This document shows positions 50,307 through 57,855 of a DNA stretch of 64,000 bases, piece after piece. Below the pieces are notes generated by a model, which was given only the letters and a program-made list of their open reading frames with translations, did not search any database and was not told the DNA's origin. The position numbers and the translations under genes are program-made. Every line of letters begins with the position of its first letter. Within the stretch, counting starts at the first letter, position 1. Source of the DNA: Streptomyces roseoverticillatus (lineage in GTDB: Bacteria; Actinomycetota; Actinomycetes; Streptomycetales; Streptomycetaceae); contig NZ_JOFL01000016.1 in the NCBI RefSeq assembly GCF_000719265.1, positions 62,001-126,000 on the forward strand, read 5' to 3'.

Positions 50307-51434
50307 TCAGCCGATCTGCCACTTCTGGTTCTTGGCTCCGTTGCAGGTCTGCAGCTGCAGCCGCAGTCCCTTCGAGCCACTGTCCGCGGCTTCGACGCAC
50401 TTGCCGGACTTGGGGTTCACCAGGGACCCGTCCCGCTGGATCGCAAAGGCCTGGGTGGGCTTGCCGTTGCAGTCGGCGAGCTGGACGGCGGTCCCGTTCG
50501 CCGTCGAACCGCGCTGCGTGTCCAGGCAGAGCCGGTCGTCGTAGAGCGTCCAGACCTCGCCGTCCGGCCGGAACTCGAACCGCTGGCGGCTGTCCCCGCT
50601 GCAGCCGTCGAGCTCCAGCGGCGCGCCCTCCTTCGACTTGCCGCCGACGATGTCCACGCACCGTTTCGCGGCGAAGCCCATGACCGGGCCCTTGATCTTG
50701 CCGTCGTCGAGCTTCGGGGGACGCGGGATCTCGGGCTTGGGCGGCTGGACGACGCCCTTCTTCGGGGGCTCCTGCGGCTGCGGCTTGATCCCGCCGTCCC
50801 TGAAGGCCGAGCCGGGATCCTCGTGCCCGGAGCCGGAGGAGCCGCTGGAACCGCCGGAACCGCTGGACCCCCCAGAACCGGAACCAGAACCAGAACTACC
50901 GGAGCTGGAGGACCCGCTGGACCCGCTGGAACCGCTGGAACCGCCGGAGCCGGACGCCGAGCCACCCCCGGAACTCCCGGATCCGGATCCGGACCCCGAC
51001 GCGGAGCCCGATCCCGTCCCCGAACCGGAGGGCTGACCCGATCCGCCCTTGCCACCGGTGGCACCACCACTGCCACCGCCCCCGGTGCTCCCGCTCCCCG
51101 TCGGCTGTGCCGCCCCGGTGCCCTTGCCCGTGTCCTTCGAGCCGGACGCCGAGGACTCGCCGCCACCGGGCTTCCCCGGATCCTTGGCCGCAGAGACCTT
51201 CTTCGTGTCGTCCGAGGTGAACTGGATCTGCTTCGCCAGCGGAACGGCGCCCACGGCGAGCCCCGTCACCGCCGCGGCGGAGGCGAGGGCGGTCCACACC
51301 CTCCTGCCCGGCAGCAGGCCCCGCCGGGGCACGGACGGGCGTCTGGCGAAGGCCTTCGAGAATCCGTCCCGAAGTCCCGTGTCCTGGGGCGGCCCTGACG
51401 GCCCGGATGATCGGTTCGTGCGCTCGGGTGACAC
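50307..51434 (-). CDS. Membrane-anchored ricin-type beta-trefoil lectin
   Basis: A 375-residue protein. A cytosolic N-terminus of about 45 residues is followed by a TM helix (VWTALASAAAVTGLAVGAV), a long Gly/Ser linker (about 80-210), a Pro/Lys-rich segment and a C-terminal ricin B (CBM13) trefoil with three repeats ending QRFEF, QAFAI and QKWQI. Conserved Cys pairs suggest disulphides outside the cell. It probably binds glycans at the cell surface; no catalytic domain is attached. The start is GTG 51434 with GGGAGA upstream; the frame runs further but in poor coding context. It converges on the AAA+ gene. Confidence 0.82.
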   Translation of the reverse strand: MSPERTNRSSGPSGPPQDTGLRDGFSKAFARRPSVPRRGLLPGRRVWTALASAAAVTGLAVGAVPLAKQIQFTSDDTKKVSAAKDPGKPGGGESSASGSKDTGKGTGAAQPTGSGSTGGGGSGGATGGKGGSGQPSGSGTGSGSASGSGSGSGSSGGGSASGSGGSSGSSGSSGSSSSGSSGSGSGSGGSSGSGGSSGSSGSGHEDPGSAFRDGGIKPQPQEPPKKGVVQPPKPEIPRPPKLDDGKIKGPVMGFAAKRCVDIVGGKSKEGAPLELDGCSGDSRQRFEFRPDGEVWTLYDDRLCLDTQRGSTANGTAVQLADCNGKPTQAFAIQRDGSLVNPKSGKCVEAADSGSKGLRLQLQTCNGAKNQKWQIG

Positions 51435-51753
51435 GTCATCTCCCGTGTGGGTGCGAAGCGGTAATGGCAGCGGTCGAGCCCGGCCGCGTGCGGCAGTGCA
51501 CCCCGGTCCGTGCGTCCTCCACTCCATAGGAGGAGATTTCGCCCCGGCGGGATCCGTTTCCCGGCAACCAGTTCGACAGAAGTGACGGCACCGGCCGACG
51601 GGCCCACCAGCGACAGCTCGCCCAACACGTCGAGCCCGGCGCGCGCTTCGACATCCCCGGCCGCACGACCACGGACTGGTCACGCACTGGTCACACCGGC
51701 CCCCGAACCAGTCCGGAAAAACAGAAAAACCCCAGCTCAGCTGGGGTTCCTGC
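51435..51753. other. Chromosomal flank left of the tRNA-Leu island
   Basis: No gene seen. Two TGGTCAC boxes (51677-51693) and a perfect hairpin CCCCAGCT/AGCTGGGG preceded by A5 (51725-51747) are found here. The hairpin is of the type that ends the tRNA-Leu transcript at 61325-61348, which suggests that this is the original downstream flank of the tRNA gene. Confidence 0.55.
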
Positions 51754-51777
51754 TGGTGTCCGAGGGGGGACTTGAAC
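51754..51777. repeat. Left attachment core (tRNA 3'-end duplicate)
   Basis: Exact copy of the acceptor-stem and T-arm end of tRNA-Leu(GAG) at 61363-61386. The sequence to the right (51778 on) no longer folds as tRNA, so this is a displaced remnant. Confidence 0.8.
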
Positions 51778-51940
51778 TCTCCTCTCGGGCACCAGCCCAC
51801 CAGGCCTCTGACCTGCAGAAACACCAGTTCGTAGGGGCTGACTGACGCCCCAGAGTACATGCCCCTTCCTGGGCGATTCCGGGTGCTCCTGGGGGCTACT
51901 GGTCACGCGCTGGTCACGCGTCCGGCCTGCGCCTCGCCGA

Positions 51941-52558
51941 TTATCTGGACGCCCGTGCGGATCGTCGGCGGCAGGCGCCGGCAGCGGCGACGCACACGAG
52001 GACCAAGATCACCACTATGGCCAGGCCACGGGTAACGCCCCAAGTCGTACCGACCAACGCCTCTTGTGTACCCGCCTCGGCGGACAGTCGCATGGAGGTC
52101 TCAACGATCGCCACCACAGGGACCAAAAGCTGACAAGGAAGACGGTAGGGCCCGGTGCGTGCACACCGCCCTGCGAGTGCGCAGATCGGCCCCAAGAGGA
52201 GAGCGAAGACGCACCACAGGGCGAGCATCGAGAGGAAGTCGCCCCACGCGAAGGTCAAAGCCCCTGAACTCGGGCGGCTAAAATCAGGCGTCCTGAAGTC
52301 GCCTTGAGCCGCCTTCGTTATGTAGTAGGCGAACACAGTAACCACTAGAGAAGTGAAGCCCATTATGGCCGCATTTTTTTTCGAATCAGCCAAAACCCCG
52401 GACACAAAGGCCACCAGGGCATACATCCATCCTGCGACCAAGGTGACGCTGGCTGCATGACTTACCTGCCCGCTTACCGATTCCAGGATCGGGCCAGAGA
52501 TTCCAACGATCACGCCGCCTGCGAGAGTAAGTGTGGCAGTCGATAATGATGAACGCAC
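51941..52558 (-). CDS. Membrane protein next to bacteriocin gene (possible immunity)
   Basis: A 205-residue integral membrane protein with five or six hydrophobic helices (LTLAGGVIVGISGPI; SVTLVAGWMYALVAFVSGVL; AIVVILVLVCVAAAGA) and an Arg/Ser-rich C-terminus. No family was recognised. It starts with GTG, carries a TTA codon as its fifth codon (S-S-L-S), and follows the lactococcin-like gene on the same strand after 160 bp. That position would fit an immunity or export protein for the bacteriocin, which is inference only. Confidence 0.6.
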   Translation of the reverse strand: MRSSLSTATLTLAGGVIVGISGPILESVSGQVSHAASVTLVAGWMYALVAFVSGVLADSKKNAAIMGFTSLVVTVFAYYITKAAQGDFRTPDFSRPSSGALTFAWGDFLSMLALWCVFALLLGPICALAGRCARTGPYRLPCQLLVPVVAIVETSMRLSAEAGTQEALVGTTWGVTRGLAIVVILVLVCVAAAGACRRRSARASR

Positions 52559-52718
52559 GTGCAGGACCTCGATGCATGGTATGTAGGGTGCCCGCAGCCT
52601 ACCGGCTCTCTACGCATTCTGCTAGGTTGCAAGCAAAAGACCCGAAGGCCTGACTATGCCGCGCAGCACGCGCAGCCAGCCAGACCTTCGGTAAACGGGA
52701 ATGCGAGCGCACTAGAGC

Positions 52719-53186
52719 TTAGTAGACGCCCCAGTAGGCGTTGCAGGTGTAGGCGGCGCCGGCTGTGATCCCAGCCTGGGCCCAGACGTCAGCTTCCTGA
52801 ACGTCCTTGTCGGTGCCACCTGCGAAGGCCACGCTGGCGGAGTGCTTCTTGTCCGGGTGAATGTAGTTCGAGTAGCACCTCTTGCCGTTCCATTCGGCCG
52901 TGGTGCCGTAGTTCCAGGTCCCGCCACCGACGCTTGCGGGCGCTATCCGGGCGACACCCGACTTGGGGGACGCGTCCACATTGAAAGACGCCATGCCCCA
53001 CTCGGTGGGCTTCTCACCGTGCGGGCCGATGAGCTCAGCCGGGGGCGTCGCCCCCTTGGCCGCTGTAATGACCTGGAACTGCGGGGCGGCCGGGGCGGCC
53101 GCAGTGGCCGGTCCGGCGGTGACGAGTGCTCCAGCGGCAGCAAAAATGGAAACCGTGGCGAGAGCGAACTTCCCGGGCTTCTTCAA
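52719..53186 (-). CDS. Lactococcin 972-family bacteriocin precursor
   Basis: A 155-residue secreted protein with a Sec signal peptide (KKPGKFALATVSIFAAAGAL, cleavage near ATAAAPA) from a TTG start with GGAGA 7 bases upstream. The mature C-terminal part has the lactococcin 972 pattern: GGTWNYG, then YSNYIHPDKKHSASV, then ADVWAQAGITAGAAYTCNAYWG. The lactococcin 972 family inhibits septum formation through lipid II in Lactococcus. Two Cys residues (in KRCYSN and TCNAYW) could form a disulphide. The 70-odd residues between signal and core are unusually long. Confidence 0.8.
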   Translation of the reverse strand: MKKPGKFALATVSIFAAAGALVTAGPATAAAPAAPQFQVITAAKGATPPAELIGPHGEKPTEWGMASFNVDASPKSGVARIAPASVGGGTWNYGTTAEWNGKRCYSNYIHPDKKHSASVAFAGGTDKDVQEADVWAQAGITAGAAYTCNAYWGVY

Positions 53187-53517
53187 CGTAATCTCCGTCT
53201 GCTAGCGGTCACAACATGTCTCCTCATGCTCTGTCACTTGAGTTGACGGGAGCATCTTGCGTACATGCCGACCTCACCGAGAAGCCATCTTTGAGACGAG
53301 CACCCCCCGAATTCGGGCAGCCCGCAAAACCGAGAGAGACAAAACATCTCTTCTCGCATAAAGACAGCATTTTCCGTCACGTTAGCCATTTCGACTATCA
53401 TGCTCAGATTTCGATCCTGCTGAGCAACTTGCGATACGTACGGCGGGGCTAACCTCGCCGACATGGAGACACTGGAAGTCACCTGCCGGCCCTCCATCTG
53501 CCGGAGTCCCAAACATG
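53187..53517. promoter_or_regulatory. AT-richer upstream region of bacteriocin gene
   Basis: About 330 bp markedly less GC-rich than its surroundings, upstream of the minus-strand bacteriocin gene. It is presumably its promoter and leader. A 92-codon open frame on the minus strand here has no good start and was not accepted. Confidence 0.45.
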
Positions 53518-53559
53518 CCGCAGCCCCCTTCGGCCGGGTGAGGCCGAAGGGGGCTGCGG
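53518..53559. terminator. Strong hairpin, 18-bp perfect stem
   Basis: Bases 53518-53535 pair perfectly with 53542-53559 around a six-base loop. ATTTTGTCTT follows on the plus side. It lies just past the stop at 53569 of the minus-strand small genes and insulates them from the bacteriocin gene. Confidence 0.85.
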
Positions 53560-53568
53560 CATTTTGTC

Positions 53569-53700
53569 TTAGGTCTCAGAGGAGCCCGTGTCCGGGAGGT
53601 TGGGGCAGCGATGGGGAATCGGGACGAGGATGCTGGGGCCGCTCCCGCACACCATGTACCGCTCGATCTCCTGCCCACAGGTCTTGCACTTAGCGATCAT
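53569..53700 (-). CDS. 43-residue zinc-ribbon-like small protein
   Basis: A small protein beginning MIAKCKTCGQEIERYMVCG, with a CxxC knuckle plus later single Cys residues, so it may bind zinc. Its ATG overlaps the stop of the preceding gene as ATGA (53700-53697). The function is unknown. Such small Cys-rich proteins are common in actinobacterial mobile DNA. Confidence 0.55.
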   Translation of the reverse strand: MIAKCKTCGQEIERYMVCGSGPSILVPIPHRCPNLPDTGSSET

Positions 53701-54086
53701 GCGAGCACCGCCATGCCGTCGGGGGTACGGCAGACCTGCACGGAGCTCAGGCCGGTCCCTGGCGTGATGTACAGGGCGTCCGGGTAGTCCCAGCCGGCGA
53801 TGGCCGCCTGTAAGGCCTCGCGACGGTGGTGGCGTCGGCGCTCTTCTTCTTCGCGCTCCCTGCACACTTCCTCTTCGTGCACTTCGAGGAACCGAGGCAC
53901 GAGAGGGCGCGTGTCGGGCGGCATGACGTACCGGGCGAGGTGATGAGGCGGGATCGGCCAGCTCCCGCTGCAGATCACGTAGGGCGGCTGGGTCGGGGGG
54001 GTGCGGTACTGGGGCGATGGTGGGGCGGGTTCGACTGTGCTGGCCACGACCAGGCAGTAATACCCGCAGTACCCACAGGAGGGCAC
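53697..54086 (-). CDS. Small hypothetical protein of the island
   Basis: About 129 residues if GTG 54086 is used. The C-terminal half looks genuinely coding: a charged helix (EVHEEEVCREREEEERRRHH) and then WDYPDALYITPGTGLSSVQV. The start is uncertain because no Shine-Dalgarno precedes the GTG. The good AGGAG at 54117-54113 instead serves ATG 54105 in another frame, which hints at a start-site problem or frameshift. It is coupled to the 43-residue gene. Confidence 0.5.
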   Translation of the reverse strand: MPSCGYCGYYCLVVASTVEPAPPSPQYRTPPTQPPYVICSGSWPIPPHHLARYVMPPDTRPLVPRFLEVHEEEVCREREEEERRRHHRREALQAAIAGWDYPDALYITPGTGLSSVQVCRTPDGMAVLA

Positions 54087-54189
54087 GACCGATAGGGTTT
54101 TGCATGCGTCTCAGCTCCTGAATAGCTGGTGGCGTGCGACCCCGATAGCCGGTCCTACGCGGCTGTCGGGGTCATTTTTGTGATCGTGA

Positions 54190-54285
54190 CGCTACGCTCC
54201 TTCACTACTCTTGTCTACGCTTAGCGCTTCTTAGCTACCCTTAGCGAGGTAGGCGTTGTGCGGGCTGATTGTCTACGCTCAGCAC
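54190..54285. promoter_or_regulatory. CTACGCTTAGC repeats before the GntR gene
   Basis: Imperfect repeats lie at 54190 (GCTACGCTCC), 54213 (GTCTACGCTTAGCG), 54233 (AGCTACCCTTAGCG) and 54271 (GTCTACGCTCAGCA), the last ending just before the GntR start codon. They are probable operators for the GntR protein. No Shine-Dalgarno is seen before ATG 54286, so the transcript may be leaderless. Confidence 0.6.
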
Positions 54286-54546
54286 ATGGCAGCCAGCAAG
54301 ATCGATTACGGGTCCCCGATCCCGCCGTATCAGCAGATCGCGGCGGACATCATCCGGGACATCAACGCTGGCATCTATGAAGTCGATCGCCCCATCCCGT
54401 CACAGCCGACACTTGTCGACCGGTATGGCGTTGCCCTGAGGACTGTGCAACGGACGATCCGCCACCTTGTGGAACTGGGGTACGTCTACACGGTTCCGAA
54501 GCGCGGAACATACGTGAAGGCACGCAAGGCTGCTACGGAATCCTGA
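54286..54546 (+). CDS. GntR-family regulator, DNA-binding domain only
   Basis: An 86-residue protein starting MAASKIDYGSPIPPYQQIAA. It is a single GntR winged helix-turn-helix (IPSQPTLVDRYGVALRTVQR; LGYVYTVPKRGTYV) without an effector domain. Stand-alone GntR domains of this kind are typical of actinobacterial integrative elements. It is divergent from the 53569-54086 small genes and convergent with tgmC, with putative operators immediately upstream. Confidence 0.85.
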   Translation: MAASKIDYGSPIPPYQQIAADIIRDINAGIYEVDRPIPSQPTLVDRYGVALRTVQRTIRHLVELGYVYTVPKRGTYVKARKAATES

Positions 54547-54559
54547 GCAGGACGCAGAA

Positions 54560-54589
54560 CGCCCCCGGACCGAGAACGGACCGGGGGCG
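54560..54589. terminator. Bidirectional hairpin between GntR gene and tgmC
   Basis: A 9-bp perfect stem, CGCCCCCGG (54560-54568) with CCGGGGGCG (54581-54589), in the 50-bp gap between convergent stops. Confidence 0.75.
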
Positions 54590-54595
54590 CCAGCA

Positions 54596-55690
54596 TCAGA
54601 CTGCGAGCGGTACTCGTTGCTTCGGCTCGTCGAGCCAGAAGCGCTGACCAGCCGGCGTGACCGTGGCACCGAAGCGGTCACGCGCAGGACTTCCTTGCGT
54701 TTGGAACCATGCGATGGCGTGTTCGATCGTGTCCCAGAGCCTCCGGGGACCGCCCTGCTGTGCGCGTCCGCCGTGGACTCGGGCCCAGGAGCCGTCTTGC
54801 CTCCACAGGCGATAGCCGGTGACTGTCCCGTTCTCGTCCATCTCGATGGCAGTGCCTACGTCCGGCAGCGCCAGGGACGAGAGGAAGCACAGTCCTTCGT
54901 CTTTCAGGAGACTGAAGTTCGTTGCCGTGGCTCGTTCGGTGGTGTGCTCGGGCTCCCCGGGATAGGGAACGTGCCCGGTGTCACCCTCTCCGCGAGCCGG
55001 CATGAAGCACGAGCCGCCGGGGAGGAACTTGCCTTCCAGAGTCCCGTCCTTGCCCTTGGTGAGCCGCGCGTTTCCCCAGCCGATCGGGGAGACGATCACA
55101 CCGCCGGGGCGGACCGAGCGAGCCAGCACGTACGGGAAGGTGCTGAATCCACACGTGACGATCAACCGGTCCAGGGTGACGTCACCGGGGAATCCTGCCC
55201 TGGCGTCACCCGTCATGACGGCCGGCGCGTAACCTGCCGCGCGCAGTCGGGCCTTCGCGATGCGAGCCAGGTTCCTGTCGACCTCTACCGTAACGAAGTT
55301 TGTCTCCCCGATACGGTGACAGATGAGTGCCCCGTTGTAACCGGTCCCTGTCGCGACTTCCCCGATCTTGTCACCGTCCTGCACATCCAGGGCCTCCAGC
55401 ATCTGCAACATCAAGCTCGGCTGGCTGGATGACGATGTAGCGGAATTCCCGGTCACCTGCGTGGTCAGCGACCTGTCGCTGTAGACGTGATCGAAGTAGT
55501 CGGGGTGGCCGGCCGTCACGGGCTGCCACGTCCCCTCGATCTGTCGATAGAAGGTCGGGACGAAGACATGCCTCGGGGTATCAAGAACGGCACTGCGCCA
55601 CTCCGCCGAGCGTAGATCACCCTTTTCGGTGAGTTGCTGAGCGAGGGCTTCCCGGCGGGCCTGGATCGCGTCAGTGTCCGGATGGCTCAA
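54596..55690 (-). CDS. tgmC: TgmC-type PIMT-like methyltransferase of a graspetide system
   Basis: A 364-residue methyltransferase of the protein L-isoaspartate O-methyltransferase type, with the SAM motif IGEVATGTGYNGALI and the early PIMT-like segment TPRHVFVP. It starts at TTG 55690, which overlaps the tgmB stop as TTGA. In graspetide clusters such as fuscimiditide a PIMT homologue methylates an Asp of the ester-linked peptide, which then closes to an aspartimide. The C-terminal 150 residues past the MT core, including WRQDGSWARVHG, are expected for the ATP-grasp-associated subfamily and may recognise the precursor. Confidence 0.85.
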   Translation of the reverse strand: MSHPDTDAIQARREALAQQLTEKGDLRSAEWRSAVLDTPRHVFVPTFYRQIEGTWQPVTAGHPDYFDHVYSDRSLTTQVTGNSATSSSSQPSLMLQMLEALDVQDGDKIGEVATGTGYNGALICHRIGETNFVTVEVDRNLARIAKARLRAAGYAPAVMTGDARAGFPGDVTLDRLIVTCGFSTFPYVLARSVRPGGVIVSPIGWGNARLTKGKDGTLEGKFLPGGSCFMPARGEGDTGHVPYPGEPEHTTERATATNFSLLKDEGLCFLSSLALPDVGTAIEMDENGTVTGYRLWRQDGSWARVHGGRAQQGGPRRLWDTIEHAIAWFQTQGSPARDRFGATVTPAGQRFWLDEPKQRVPLAV

Positions 55691-56643
55691 GAAACTGCTC
55701 CTTGCAGTAGGGAGGCATGCGCCTCGGCGATGGGGAGATTGGTGGCCTTGGCGATGAACTGCCACTGTCCGGCCGGGTTGCACTCGAAGAACACCCACTG
55801 CCCATCGGGGCGTACTGCGAAGTCGAATGCACCGTAGTTGAGCTTGTACGCCGCCATGAAGTGGCGAACCCCCGCAGCGACGTCATCGGGAATGGCCACC
55901 GGTTCGTACTCCAGTGCGTCGTAGTCGCTGCGCCAGTCCACCTTCGCCTTCGTACTGCTCGCGTGGATGGCGACGGGGAACATGTGCTGACCAACGACGG
56001 TGAGCCGGATCTCGTGCCTCTTCGGCACCCACTCCTGGAGGTAGTGGGCGGTCAGCTCGAACGACTCGTCCAGTTCGGCTGGCTCTACGCGCCGGGTGGG
56101 CAACATCGTGGGTGGGGCGTCAGGGAGCGTCAGCGATGCGGCCGCGATCGGTTTGCAGACCAGTGAACCGCCGACTCCTGCTGCCCACCGGCGAGCGTGA
56201 GTCAAGCTGTTCCCCAGGAACGAGGCGGGGACCCGGAGGCCGGCCTGGGTCGCGGCGGCGAGCTGACCGGGCTTGTGGGCGCTGGCTCGGTAGACGTCGG
56301 GGTGGTGCATCCATACCACCGGGAGGGATGAGAGGACCTGCACCATGCCGACGAGTGCCTGTGATACTGCCCAGTCTCGGTATTCCCGGGCAACCTTCGG
56401 CGACACGACCGGAAGTCCGGGCCGTCTGTAGTAGACGGCCCGGACTTCCTGAATGCGCGCCGCGCGCCGGCTGGTCACCAGTTCACCGGCCCAACCAGGC
56501 CTGTCGGCCTGGTGTTCAGCGGCGAGCGTGATGACCTGGGGGAACTCTGCGAGGTCGAAACGTAGTGCAGGAGTTCCAGCTTCGCTGAGTGCCTGCACAA
56601 CGAGATCGGCGGTCGGGTCGAGCTGTTCAGCGACGATCAACAC
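55687..56643 (-). CDS. tgmB: TgmB-type ATP-grasp peptide maturase
   Basis: A 318-residue ATP-grasp ligase. The metal/ATP site segment FDFAVRPDGQWVFFECNPAG (about 271-290) is the pattern of the graspetide ligases related to MvdC/MvdD. A Lys/Arg-rich ATP-binding strand lies in GSLVCKPIAAAS. It should join side chains of Thr/Ser or Lys to Asp/Glu in the precursor as esters or amides. The start is ATG 56643, 26 bp after the tgmA stop. Confidence 0.88.
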   Translation of the reverse strand: MLIVAEQLDPTADLVVQALSEAGTPALRFDLAEFPQVITLAAEHQADRPGWAGELVTSRRAARIQEVRAVYYRRPGLPVVSPKVAREYRDWAVSQALVGMVQVLSSLPVVWMHHPDVYRASAHKPGQLAAATQAGLRVPASFLGNSLTHARRWAAGVGGSLVCKPIAAASLTLPDAPPTMLPTRRVEPAELDESFELTAHYLQEWVPKRHEIRLTVVGQHMFPVAIHASSTKAKVDWRSDYDALEYEPVAIPDDVAAGVRHFMAAYKLNYGAFDFAVRPDGQWVFFECNPAGQWQFIAKATNLPIAEAHASLLQGAVS

Positions 56644-56669
56644 GTGCCCGCGCGGGCGTCATCTGCAAC

Positions 56670-56951
56670 CTACGCCGCGGGCTTCACGAGCCGGTGGCCG
56701 TGAGGTGCGCGCTGGGGCTCGATCTCCGGGAAGGCGTACGGGTCGGCCTCCTCGTCCGGGGGGTTACCCGGGGAGGTGTCGTTGTTCGTCGCGGTAGACG
56801 ACGCAGCCATCGGCGTCTTCGCCCACAGGGATCCATCCCTCATGATGTTCACCTGGCGGTCAGGGTCGTACTCGAACGTGGAGGGGTCAATCTCCACGAC
56901 GTACGTCGGCATCGGTGCCTGAGCACCGAAAGGTACGAGCGTTGTGGTCAT
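56670..56951 (-). CDS. tgmA: TgmA-type graspetide precursor peptide
   Basis: A 93-residue peptide starting MTTTLVPFGAQAPMPTYVVE, with GGAGG 9 bases before the ATG. The leader (1-45) is hydrophobic/acidic. The probable core at about 46-80 is rich in donors (SSTATNNDTS) followed by acceptors (DEEADPYAFPEIEP). A basic tail (RAPHGHRLVKPAA) ends it. Thr/Ser-then-Asp/Glu order is what an ATP-grasp ligase needs for macroester links, and NDTS or DPY could supply the aspartimide Asp. Directly upstream of tgmB and tgmC on the same strand. Confidence 0.8.
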   Translation of the reverse strand: MTTTLVPFGAQAPMPTYVVEIDPSTFEYDPDRQVNIMRDGSLWAKTPMAASSTATNNDTSPGNPPDEEADPYAFPEIEPQRAPHGHRLVKPAA

Positions 56952-57155
56952 CTTGCAGAACCTCCGTTTGGTGGCTTCGGTGGTGATCCAGAGCGGTCCC
57001 GAGGGTTCGTCATCCCCGGGGCGGTTCCCCTCGGCCTCGTCAGCTGAGGGAGTCTGACGGCCTGCCCGACGGATCCAACCGCACGGAAACCGGGCAGGCA
57101 CTGTTCCTGCTCCTCCCCGACGGGGGTCAGAGAGGGACAAGAGTCTCGTGGTGGA

Positions 57156-57275
57156 TCAGTTCTGGCAGGCGTCGCACAGGCGCTGTCCGGGCTGCGGAGA
57201 AGGAATGCCTTCACCGCACCTCTCGCAACTACCGATTAATACCGATGGCGGGGTTGCTATCGCGGCTCGGACCAC
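57156..57275 (-). CDS. 39-residue zinc-knuckle-like peptide
   Basis: A tentative small gene from GTG 57275 (GAGGGG upstream) ending SCERCGEGIPSPQPGQRLCD, with paired CxxC motifs, so probably zinc-binding. It overlaps the end of the preceding gene by 19 bp and contains a TTA codon. The ligand spacing supports it more than the start does. Confidence 0.4.
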   Translation of the reverse strand: MVRAAIATPPSVLIGSCERCGEGIPSPQPGQRLCDACQN

Positions 57276-57598
57276 GCAGTGCCCCTCACCGGTTCGAGCG
57301 GGGGCCGGCTGCGGTCCGGGAGATCCGCGGCCCGCTCGTGGCCCATGATCTGACCGGCGACGATGGCGCCGGGGGGCGGGCCGACGAGCGTGGCGCGGCC
57401 CTGGGTTTCCCAGAAACGGCGGTGACCCGTGCTGATGGTGTGCTGGTACTTCCACCTGTCAGCCTCGGCAGGGCCATCCTTGATGCTGACCTCGCCAGAG
57501 CAGCCAGCCTCCCGGCATTCGACGGAGAACTCCTCCGAGGTCTGCGGGTCGGCCATCGTGGTCCACTCGGCGTAGACGTAGCGGGTACGGATCCCCAT
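57257..57598 (-). CDS. Conserved small island protein with CREAGC motif
   Basis: A 113-residue protein starting MGIRTRYVYAEWTTMADPQT. It has a pair of Cys in FSVECREAGCSGEVS and a conserved-looking middle (KYQHTISTGHRRFW). Proteins of this look are frequent beside regulators in Streptomyces genomes, but no function is known. The ATG overlaps the preceding stop as TAATG, making it the third gene of a coupled set leading toward tgmA. Confidence 0.6.
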   Translation of the reverse strand: MGIRTRYVYAEWTTMADPQTSEEFSVECREAGCSGEVSIKDGPAEADRWKYQHTISTGHRRFWETQGRATLVGPPPGAIVAGQIMGHERAADLPDRSRPPLEPVRGTAWSEPR

Positions 57599-57855
57599 TA
57601 CCGCCCCCCGCCGGCCGTGAGCCGCACCGTCGAGTCCGGCCTTCCCTGGCCGGCACGGTGGCGCGGACACGCGCAGTCGGGGTATTCCATGGATCCCGGC
57701 GGCAGGTCAGGCACATCGACACTCTCGCCCAGGCCACGGACCTGGCATGCGACTGCCGACGAGGGTTTGACCACCTGGACCAGCAGGACACCATTCTGGC
57801 CACGCTGAGCCATGAGCAAAGCCAAGACTTCGCGGGCGCTGCTCCTCTGTCTCAC
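57598..57855 (-). CDS. Small hypothetical protein
   Basis: An 85-residue protein from GTG 57855, chosen because it overlaps the preceding stop as GTGA (57855-57852); ATG 57813 is the alternative. It contains PGSMEYPDCACPRHR with two Cys. Not recognised. The double coupling (GTGA in, TAATG out) is the main support that it is translated. Confidence 0.5.
   Translation of the reverse strand: MRQRSSAREVLALLMAQRGQNGVLLVQVVKPSSAVACQVRGLGESVDVPDLPPGSMEYPDCACPRHRAGQGRPDSTVRLTAGGGR

Noticed and set aside
51691..51906. Second tRNA at the left attachment site
   Set aside because: Only the 3' end of the tRNA matches; the rest does not fold to a cloverleaf, so it is a displaced att remnant.
53234..53512. 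92-codon minus-strand frame upstream of the bacteriocin
   Set aside because: No good ribosome site, atypical composition, and it covers the likely bacteriocin promoter.
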